Origin: Paludibacteraceae bacterium
Lineage (GTDB): Bacteria > Bacteroidota > Bacteroidia > Bacteroidales > Paludibacteraceae
Reading direction: 5' to 3'
Length of the DNA stretch: 38,492 nt
NCBI GenBank assembly: GCA_017391905.1
Contig: JAFOWX010000026.1
Span: 1-38,492, forward strand
Each line of letters begins with the position of its first letter. Position 1 is the first letter of the stretch. The notes beneath the pieces are model-generated. The model worked only from the letters and a program-made list of their open reading frames with translations. It was not told the origin of the DNA and did no database searches. This document shows positions 26,809 to 32,826 of the stretch, one piece after another. The position numbers were made by a program, and so were the translations under genes.

Positions 26809-27852
26809 TTACATACACAACCCTCGCCACTTTTCTATCAGTTGTGCCATATCTACAGGCAGTTCGGAGTTAAAGAACATACGCTCATGGGTGCGCGGAT
26901 GCTCAAATCCCAACGTTTTGGCATGCAACGCCTGACGCGGACAAATCTCAAAGCAGTTTTTTACAAATTGAGTATACTTGGCTTGCGTGGTTCCTTTTAA
27001 GATTTGGTCGCCACCGTATCGTTCATCGTTAAACAGAACATGGCCTAAGTGTTTCATGTGTACCCTGATTTGATGTGTACGCCCTGTTTCTAATTTGCAT
27101 TGCACCACACTTACGCAGTTAAAATGCTCCAATACGGTATAATGAGTAACGGCATGCTTACCACCCTCTTTATCGGACGGATAAACCGCCATTTGCAACC
27201 TATCTTTTGGGTTTCGGCCAATATAGGTATCAATTGTTCCTTGTTTTTGCGCAGGCACTCCCCATACCACAGCCTGATACAACCTGTCTGTGGTTTTGTA
27301 AAAAAATTGTTTGGCCAAAAACATCTTGGCATAGTCGTTTTTAGCCACTACCAACAAGCCCGAAGTATCTTTGTCTATGCGATGTACCAAGCCCAAGCGA
27401 GGATCGGATGCATTAAAGGTTTCGTTTCCGGCAAAATGATACGCCAACGCATTTAATAGCGTACCCTCGTAGTTCCCATGCCCAGGGTGCACCACCATAC
27501 CGGGTGCTTTGTTTACCACCAGCAAATCGTCGTCTTCGTAAACAATATCCAACGGAATGTCTTGAGGGATGATTTCGGTATCGCGAGGTGGGTAATCCAA
27601 CACAATGGTTACCACATCGTTGGGTTTTATTTTGTAGTTGGATTTTTTACACAAACCGTTTATCAGCACATTACCAGCTTCTAATGCGGCTTGTATTTTG
27701 GTACGCGAAGCATGCGGAATTCTATCGGACAAAAACTTATCAATACGCATCAACGTCTGACCCGGATCTGCCACAAACTTATAATGCTCAAAGCGCTCAA
27801 AATCGGCGCTTTCATCGTCCAAAACAGCCTCTTGCGTAGTTGGTTCTATCAT
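26809..27852 (-). CDS. rluD: RluD-type 23S rRNA pseudouridine synthase
   Basis: This family makes pseudouridines in 23S rRNA helix 69 (positions 1911, 1915 and 1917 in E. coli). The 347-residue product has an acidic N-terminal extension of about 30 residues, an S4 RNA-binding domain at about 35-85 (LMRIDKFLSDRIPHASRTKI), and the catalytic motif GLVHRIDKDTSGLLVVAKN with Asp160. HAVTHYTVLE and LETGRTHQIRVHMKHLGHVL follow near 240-270. RluA/RluC-type members are similar; the S4 domain and sequence favour RluD. The PASTA gene stop precedes its ATG by two bases. Confidence 0.92.
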   Translation of the reverse strand: MIEPTTQEAVLDDESADFERFEHYKFVADPGQTLMRIDKFLSDRIPHASRTKIQAALEAGNVLINGLCKKSNYKIKPNDVVTIVLDYPPRDTEIIPQDIPLDIVYEDDDLLVVNKAPGMVVHPGHGNYEGTLLNALAYHFAGNETFNASDPRLGLVHRIDKDTSGLLVVAKNDYAKMFLAKQFFYKTTDRLYQAVVWGVPAQKQGTIDTYIGRNPKDRLQMAVYPSDKEGGKHAVTHYTVLEHFNCVSVVQCKLETGRTHQIRVHMKHLGHVLFNDERYGGDQILKGTTQAKYTQFVKNCFEICPRQALHAKTLGFEHPRTHERMFFNSELPVDMAQLIEKWRGLCM

Positions 27853-27854
27853 GA

Positions 27855-28502
27855 TTAAAAGCCAAATAAATTATCCGAATCCATGGGTAATTCTTCGTCT
27901 ATGGTTTCCATGGTTTCAACAGCCTGATCTGTTATATAAGCCGAGTCGGGTGTAGCCAATATTTTTTCTCCTTCGCCCACATGCAACACCACTTCCGAAC
28001 GATAGGGCAATTTTTGTGCAGCTTTTACCGAATCTCCTTTAAAGGTAACAGCAAGCACCAAATCTTTATATTCGGATGGTTCAAACACTATTTCTTTTAT
28101 CACAAATTCGGCACTTTCTATTTGTACTTTGGCTTGTCGCAAAGACATATCTTGCACGTCAGGGAACGACACCATTTGCGCCATCTTAGCATTCATAATC
28201 AAATAAATGCGACGACCATCTTTTACCAAACCACCGGCAATGGGGTTTTGCTCCAACACCACACCCGGTGCTGCGGTAGGCCTAAACACAGAATCTATCA
28301 CCATGCCTTGCATGCCCTTGCCTGCCAAAATAGTGGTGGCAACATCTACAGTAACGCCACGCACATCGGGTACAACTTCTGCCTCACCATGACGCGTATA
28401 GTAATCCAACCAAAAAAGCACGCCAACCAACACGCCAATAACCAATAGTATCATGGCTAAAAAGTTCGATAAAATGGGATGATTTTTTATAAAAGCTATC
28501 AT
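27855..28502 (-). CDS. PASTA domain membrane protein
   Basis: The 215-residue product has a short cytoplasmic N-terminus and one membrane segment at about 12-32 (LSNFLAMILLVIGVLVGVLF). Two PASTA domains lie outside, starting EVVPDVRGVTVDVATTILAG and VSFPDVQDMSLRQAKVQIES, followed by an acidic tail. PASTA domains bind peptidoglycan stem peptides or beta-lactams in Gram-positive kinases and PBPs; the isolated Bacteroidota form has no known role. It has no kinase or transpeptidase domain. It sits between the M20 gene (15 bases) and rluD (two bases). Confidence 0.85.
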   Translation of the reverse strand: MIAFIKNHPILSNFLAMILLVIGVLVGVLFWLDYYTRHGEAEVVPDVRGVTVDVATTILAGKGMQGMVIDSVFRPTAAPGVVLEQNPIAGGLVKDGRRIYLIMNAKMAQMVSFPDVQDMSLRQAKVQIESAEFVIKEIVFEPSEYKDLVLAVTFKGDSVKAAQKLPYRSEVVLHVGEGEKILATPDSAYITDQAVETMETIDEELPMDSDNLFGF

Positions 28503-28517
28503 AGATATAATGTTTAC

Positions 28518-29588
28518 TTATTTGTTGTATTTAGGAATTTGCAAACCATTTAAAAGCTCCACGTAATACGCTATGGCCTGCTGTATTTCAGATTCCATAA
28601 TGTATTCGTTTGCCGTATGCGAGCGAGCCGAATCGCCAGGACCAACCTTTACCGAAGGGAAAGGCATCAACGCCTGATCCGACATAGTAGCAGATCCAAA
28701 AACACCGCGTTTCATCGACAAATGTTGCTGTACTACCGGGTGCTCTTTTGCTATGCCCGAAGCACGCAAACGCATCGAACGAGGCGTTAGTTCGGCTTGC
28801 ATATTGGCTTGCATAATATCCAATATTTCTTGATGCGTATAACATTCGGTTAAACGCACATCTGCCGTAAATTTACACGTATCGGGAATAACGTTATGCT
28901 GACTACCTGCCTCTATCATGGTAACAGTTAGCTTAACCGGGCCTAACTGTTCCGACACTTTGGGGAACGCATAATCCATACACCAGGCAATATCTTTAAC
29001 CGCCTTGTACAAAGCATTATCGCCCTCGTTTCTGGCAGCATGCCCTGCCTTGCCATGCGCTACACAGTCCACCACCATCAACCCTTTTTCGGCAATAGCC
29101 ATTTCCAACCCCGTAGGTTCACCCACTATTGCCAAATCTATGGCCGGCAACTGCGTTAAAAGCCATTCAACACCGTTTTTGCCCGAAACCTCTTCTTCGC
29201 ACGAAATGCCTAAAATTAGGTTATAGCTTTGTTGGGGCATAGAGCGTAACGTGTCAAACGCCGCCAACAGCGACACCACCGAGGCATGCGCATCGTTGCT
29301 GCCCAATCCATAAATGCATTGATCCACTTGCGTAGCCGCAAAAGGATTATATGTCCAATTGGCATGGGCTTTTACCGTATCAATGTGCGAATTAAGCAAG
29401 ATAGTTGGCTTAGCCACATCAAAGTCAAAAGCATGGCTATACAGGTTATTTCCAACACGTTGCACATGCATAGACAAGGTTTCTTGCATGTATTTTTGCA
29501 AAAAATCTGCCTTAGCCCCTTCTTCACGACTAATAGACGGAATGGCCACCAATTGTTTTAATAGCTCTATGGCGTTGGTATGAGTCAT
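28518..29588 (-). CDS. M20 family metallo-deacylase, ArgE-like
   Basis: The 356-residue product shows the M20 metal-binding motifs LLNSHIDTVKAH, GLGSNDAHASVVSLLAA, the catalytic EEEVSG (Glu pair) and AIVGEPTGLEMAIAEKGLM. A lid domain occupies the middle (GKAGHAARNEGDNALY). Relatives include ArgE acetylornithine deacetylases, DapE and Bacteroidota N-acyl-citrulline or N-acyl-ornithine deacylases. The nearby argB and argH make an arginine role likely, but DapE-type or peptidase activity cannot be excluded. It is the first gene of its leftward unit with a well-formed promoter. Confidence 0.85.
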   Translation of the reverse strand: MTHTNAIELLKQLVAIPSISREEGAKADFLQKYMQETLSMHVQRVGNNLYSHAFDFDVAKPTILLNSHIDTVKAHANWTYNPFAATQVDQCIYGLGSNDAHASVVSLLAAFDTLRSMPQQSYNLILGISCEEEVSGKNGVEWLLTQLPAIDLAIVGEPTGLEMAIAEKGLMVVDCVAHGKAGHAARNEGDNALYKAVKDIAWCMDYAFPKVSEQLGPVKLTVTMIEAGSQHNVIPDTCKFTADVRLTECYTHQEILDIMQANMQAELTPRSMRLRASGIAKEHPVVQQHLSMKRGVFGSATMSDQALMPFPSVKVGPGDSARSHTANEYIMESEIQQAIAYYVELLNGLQIPKYNK

Positions 29589-29607
29589 ATAAGAACCTTT
29601 TAAAACG

Positions 29608-29639
29608 CAAAAATAATGAAATCACGCCCACAGAACAAA
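29608..29639 (-). promoter_or_regulatory. Two-box Bacteroidota promoter for M20-PASTA-rluD
   Basis: On the minus strand, TTTG (29636-29639) and TATTTTTG (29608-29615) are spaced by 20 bases, matching the Bacteroidota -33/-7 arrangement. It is 20 bases from the -7 box to the M20 start codon. It is the best two-box match in the window. Confidence 0.75.
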
Positions 29640-29648
29640 AAAAAATGC

Positions 29649-29656
29649 TACTTTTG
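29649..29656 (+). promoter_or_regulatory. Bacteroidota -7 promoter motif for the SpoU methyltransferase gene
   Basis: TACTTTTG matches TAnnTTTG and lies 18 bases upstream of the ATG at 29675. It diverges from the M20 promoter only about 35 bases away. No -33 TTTG is clear; the upstream sequence is an A-run. Confidence 0.65.
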
Positions 29657-29674
29657 TGCCATTAACTCAAAGCC

Positions 29675-30220
29675 ATGCGAAAATTAACTGTTACCGAATT
29701 AGAACGTATTGACATTGACACGTTTAAGCAAAGTCAGAAAATACCATTGGTTATGGTCTTGGATAATGTCCGAAGCCTACACAATGTAGGTTCTGTTTTT
29801 CGTACAGCCGATGCCTTTCGCGTAGAACACATTTGTCTTTGTGGCATCACAGCAACCCCTCCCAATGCAGAAATTCACAAAACAGCATTAGGGGCAGAAA
29901 ACTCGGTGGAATGGACGTTTTTTGAAGATACCATGGATGCTGTAAACCACCTAAAAGAGCAAGGTTATATTCTTTTTGCTGTAGAGCAAGCGCAAAACAG
30001 CATCTCTCTTCCAAACCTGCAGTTAGACCCTACCAAACGCTACGCCCTAATAGTAGGCAACGAGGTAAAGGGTGTGCAACAACAAGTGGTAGATGCTTGC
30101 CATGGCTGCATAGAGATTCCCCAATTTGGCACCAAGCACTCGCTAAATGTTAGCGTGGCTTCCGGATTGGTTATGTGGGACGCATTTAAACAACTATATG
30201 AAACCATTAACCGTAATTAA
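29675..30220 (+). CDS. SpoU/TrmH family RNA methyltransferase
   Basis: The 181-residue product has the three SPOUT motifs: VLDNVRSLHNVGSVFRTADA (motif 1), ALIVGNEVKGVQQQVVD (motif 2) and CIEIPQFGTKHSLNVSVASG (motif 3). The knotted fold uses SAM to 2'-O-methylate RNA ribose. It is short, without the N-terminal substrate-binding domain found in RlmB, so the exact tRNA or rRNA target is unknown. TrmH- or TrmL-like activity is possible. The 3' end overlaps the argB start by 23 bases. Confidence 0.9.
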   Translation: MRKLTVTELERIDIDTFKQSQKIPLVMVLDNVRSLHNVGSVFRTADAFRVEHICLCGITATPPNAEIHKTALGAENSVEWTFFEDTMDAVNHLKEQGYILFAVEQAQNSISLPNLQLDPTKRYALIVGNEVKGVQQQVVDACHGCIEIPQFGTKHSLNVSVASGLVMWDAFKQLYETINRN

Positions 30221-30971
30221 AGTAGGCGGAAAGATTGTAGAAGAATCAGAAAGCCTCAACAACTTATTAAGCAAATTTTCCACCATCAACGGCGCCAAAG
30301 CCTTGGTACACGGCGGAGGTAGATCTGCTACTAAAATTGCCACCCAGTTGGGCATTGAAAGCAAAATGGTAGATGGCAGACGCATTACAGACCAAGCCAT
30401 GCTACAAGTAGTAACCATGGTATATGGCGGTTTAGTAAACAAAGGCATTGTAGCTGGCTTGCAAACACGTGGCATCAACGCATTGGGACTAACCGGTGCA
30501 GACTTAGGCGTGATACAAAGCGATAAACGTCCGGTAAAAACCATCGATTACGGTTTTGTAGGCGACGTTAAGCAAGTAAACGACGCCATGTTAGCAAATT
30601 TGGTTGATTTGGGCATTGTTCCCGTCATGGCTCCCCTTAGTTTTTCGGCAGAACATGGCCTACTAAACACAAATGCCGATACCATTGCAGCCGAAACAGC
30701 CAAGGCACTCTCAAAACACTACGACACTACCCTTGTGTACTGTTTTGAGAAAAAAGGCGTTTTGTTCGATGAAAACGACGACGATAGCGTTATCCCAACC
30801 ATTACACCAGCCCTTTTTGAGCAATACAAAGAACAAGGCATTATCCAAGGAGGCATGATTCCCAAATTGGAAAATGCATTTGATGCCCTACGCGCCGGTG
30901 TAAGCAAAGTAATCATTACCCAAGCAGACCAATTAGGAAACAACAGCGGCACAACCGTTATATTAGAATAA
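30198..30971 (+). CDS. argB: Acetylglutamate kinase
   Basis: ArgB phosphorylates N-acetylglutamate (or, in some Bacteroidota, N-succinylglutamate) in arginine synthesis. The 257-residue product begins MKPLTVIKVGGKIVEESES, with the amino acid kinase fold motif VHGGGRSATKIATQLGI. NTNADTIAAETAKAL and QGGMIPKLENAFDALRAGVS follow. I chose ATG 30198 because the ORF extension to 30147 lacks family similarity and lies in the methyltransferase gene. The overlap with the previous gene implies co-expression. Acetyl versus succinyl preference cannot be read here. DUF4271 starts six bases downstream. Confidence 0.94.
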   Translation: MKPLTVIKVGGKIVEESESLNNLLSKFSTINGAKALVHGGGRSATKIATQLGIESKMVDGRRITDQAMLQVVTMVYGGLVNKGIVAGLQTRGINALGLTGADLGVIQSDKRPVKTIDYGFVGDVKQVNDAMLANLVDLGIVPVMAPLSFSAEHGLLNTNADTIAAETAKALSKHYDTTLVYCFEKKGVLFDENDDDSVIPTITPALFEQYKEQGIIQGGMIPKLENAFDALRAGVSKVIITQADQLGNNSGTTVILE

Positions 30972-30977
30972 GCACGC

Positions 30978-31622
30978 ATGCGCTATACAGGCATCCCCAT
31001 TCCTGAAAGTTTAATCAATAACAACACGCTTATCAGTATACTCATATTGGTAAGCGTTGTTGTACTCATACTCATCAAACAAAGACAATCGCTCTTTGTT
31101 TCTTCGCTGTATAACCTATATAGCAACAACTCATTTCTCACCGGAAAAATAACCATTTCGGACCAAATTCAGCAATATTCCCTACTTGCGCTCAGCCTGT
31201 TTGGAGTAAGCCTGTTTTTTGCCCATACCATACAATTGCAATCTCTTTCATGGAATGGCATAGGCTACCTATTTACCATGCTTGCGGCATATTTTGTGAT
31301 TAAACTCATAGCCATGCAAGTGTATTTGAGACTGTTTTTTGGCAGTCATATCAAAGAATTTATTTACAAATACATAAGCCTTACCATTGCCCTTGGACTC
31401 AACTGCTTTGCGGCATTTATCCTGCTAAAATACGCCCCACTCATTCCTGCCACGTTTTTGTATGGATACATGCTTCTAATTGCTATAATATACACGTTAT
31501 CAGTATTTTATATTTTATTTAGACATTTTTTCTATAGTTTTGCCCTAATATTACATTTAATTTTGTACCTTTGCACCCTCGAAATAATGCCTATTTTAAT
31601 AGCCATTAAATGGGCGTTATAA
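30978..31622 (+). CDS. DUF4271 integral membrane protein
   Basis: The 214-residue product is mostly hydrophobic, with about five or six membrane helices (ISILILVSVVVLILIKQR, GVSLFFAHTIQLQ, YLFTMLAAYFVIKLIAMQVY, and ALGLNCFAAFILLKYAPLI). I match it to DUF4271, a Bacteroidota family of unknown function that is commonly next to a HemD-like gene, as it is here. It starts six bases after argB. The hemD promoter lies inside its final 60 bases, so the two need not be co-regulated. Confidence 0.75.
   Translation: MRYTGIPIPESLINNNTLISILILVSVVVLILIKQRQSLFVSSLYNLYSNNSFLTGKITISDQIQQYSLLALSLFGVSLFFAHTIQLQSLSWNGIGYLFTMLAAYFVIKLIAMQVYLRLFFGSHIKEFIYKYISLTIALGLNCFAAFILLKYAPLIPATFLYGYMLLIAIIYTLSVFYILFRHFFYSFALILHLILYLCTLEIMPILIAIKWAL
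31566..31573 (+). promoter_or_regulatory. Bacteroidota promoter for hemD-like gene, inside DUF4271
   Basis: TACCTTTG matches TAnnTTTG and is followed by CACCC. A TTG at 31540-31542 lies 23 bases upstream as a possible -33 box. The position is within the DUF4271 coding sequence. The predicted leader before the GTG start at 31659 is roughly 80 bases, longer than the other leaders here. Confidence 0.6.
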
Positions 31623-31658
31623 TACCTATTCAAATTGTATTACTAAAAGAGCAACACA

Positions 31659-32420
31659 GTGAAAATCAAGAAAATACTTGTATCTCAACCCAAACCAAGT
31701 AACGACAAATCTCCCTATTTTGACCTTGAAGAAAAATACAATGTAAAGATTGATTTTCGTCCTTTAATTAAGGTAGAAGGACTTTCTTTGCAAGAATTCA
31801 GGGCTCAACGCATCGAGGTATTAGATTACACCGCCATTATCTTCACTGCACGTACTGCTATTGATCATTTCTTTCACTTATGCGAAGAAATGCGTATCAG
31901 CATTCCGGAAACCATGAAATATTTCTGTGTATCCGAAAACATTGCGTTGTACTTGCAAAAATTCATCAAATACCGCAAACGCAAAGTATTTTTCCCTGCC
32001 ACCGAAACAAACAAGGTAGAGGAATTGTTACCTCAAATGAAACGCCACGCAGACGAAAAATACCTATACGCTGTTTCTGATGTTTGCAAAGATAATTTTA
32101 TCAAAACCTTAGAAGCCAACAAAATAACCTGTACCAAAGCTGTATTCTACAAAACCGTAAGCAGCAACTTGGGTAATATTGAAGATTTTGACTACGATAT
32201 GTTGGTATTTTTCAGTCCAGAAGGTATCAATTCATTGCTTAAAAACTTCCCCAACTTTGAGCAAGGCGACATTGTGTTGGCAACCTTGGGAACCAAAACC
32301 GCACAAGCCGTTACCGATGCAGGTTTACGCTTAGACATTGCAGCCGGCACCCCACAAGCACCCTCTATTATCGGTGCCATCGAGGCCTTTTTTAAAGAAA
32401 ATAAAGTCAATAAAAAATAA
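31659..32420 (+). CDS. Uroporphyrinogen-III synthase (HemD) family protein
   Basis: The 253-residue product begins IKKILVSQPKPSNDKSPYFD and resembles the HemD family of Bacteroidota: a first domain with the TAIIFTARTAIDHFFHLCEE block, and a second with FSPEGINSLLKNFPNFEQGD and ATLGTKTAQAVTDAGL. HemD closes the uroporphyrinogen-III ring in tetrapyrrole synthesis, but sequence conservation in the family is low. No other heme gene is nearby, and many Bacteroidales lack a full pathway, so the role here is uncertain. GTG is the start. A perfect terminator hairpin follows the stop. Confidence 0.7.
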   Translation: MKIKKILVSQPKPSNDKSPYFDLEEKYNVKIDFRPLIKVEGLSLQEFRAQRIEVLDYTAIIFTARTAIDHFFHLCEEMRISIPETMKYFCVSENIALYLQKFIKYRKRKVFFPATETNKVEELLPQMKRHADEKYLYAVSDVCKDNFIKTLEANKITCTKAVFYKTVSSNLGNIEDFDYDMLVFFSPEGINSLLKNFPNFEQGDIVLATLGTKTAQAVTDAGLRLDIAAGTPQAPSIIGAIEAFFKENKVNKK

Positions 32421-32442
32421 AAAGGTTTATTCCTTTCCTCGC

Positions 32443-32478
32443 TATCCCAAAAATTCGTATTTTTGGGATATTTTTTTT
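32443..32478 (+). terminator. Rho-independent terminator after the hemD-like gene
   Basis: A perfect 12-base stem (TATCCCAAAAAT at 32443-32454 with ATTTTTGGGATA at 32459-32470) has a four-base loop (TCGT), followed by eight T at 32471-32478. The rnpA ATG begins only two bases after the T-run. The right arm also contains a -7 promoter motif. Confidence 0.85.
32458..32465 (+). promoter_or_regulatory. Possible -7 motif for rnpA embedded in the terminator stem
   Basis: TATTTTTG in the stem's right arm matches TAnnTTTG exactly, 15 bases before the rnpA ATG. If used, the transcript would start within about 10 bases of the start codon, giving an almost leaderless mRNA. No TTTG -33 box is seen at the expected distance, so this may be chance. 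Confidence 0.35.
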
Positions 32479-32480
32479 GC

Positions 32481-32825
32481 ATGCAACATTTCCCCAAACG
32501 TGAACATTTGTGCGGAAAAACAGACGTCACCCTATTATTTGACCAGTCCAAACGTTTTACCGCCTTCCCGCTGCGCATCCATTATGCACAACGAGCAGAA
32601 AGCGCATACTCACGTTTACTCATTTCCGTTCCCAAAAAACTATTTAAACACGCCGTAGATCGCAACCTACTAAAACGTCGCATCCGCGAAGCCTACCGCC
32701 TGCACAAACCCACGCAAAGCATTGATATGGGCATTGTGTACATGCACACCGAGATAGCTTCCTTTCAACAAATAGAGCAAGCTATGCTAAAAGCCATCGA
32801 AAAAATCAACCAACATTGCCAATAG
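32481..32825 (+). CDS. rnpA: Ribonuclease P protein component
   Basis: RnpA binds the RNase P RNA and helps process tRNA 5' ends. The 114-residue product begins HFPKREHLCGKTDVTLLFDQ. It carries the RNR-type basic motif at DRNLLKRRIREAYRLHKP and ends in a short helix (AMLKAIEKINQHC). I chose ATG 32481; an upstream in-frame TTG at 32463 lies in the terminator stem. The usual neighbour rpmH is not upstream, and yidD is 4.7 kb downstream, separated by uvrA, a thioredoxin-like gene and pssA. uvrA starts one base after the stop. Confidence 0.9.
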   Translation: MQHFPKREHLCGKTDVTLLFDQSKRFTAFPLRIHYAQRAESAYSRLLISVPKKLFKHAVDRNLLKRRIREAYRLHKPTQSIDMGIVYMHTEIASFQQIEQAMLKAIEKINQHCQ

Positions 32826-32826
32826 C

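Noticed and set aside
26691..26873. 60-codon plus-strand ORF with a hydrophobic stretch
   Set aside because: It crosses the pyrE promoter motif and the hairpin and runs into the rluD 3' end; its hydrophobic look comes from the T-rich hairpin.
27981..28448. 155-codon ORF on the plus strand
   Set aside because: It lies antisense inside the PASTA gene, has no recognisable domain, and is rich in His, as expected of an antisense shadow.
31600..31660. Riboswitch in the hemD-like leader
   Set aside because: Only weak, imperfect pairings are visible and no known riboswitch core motif is recognised.
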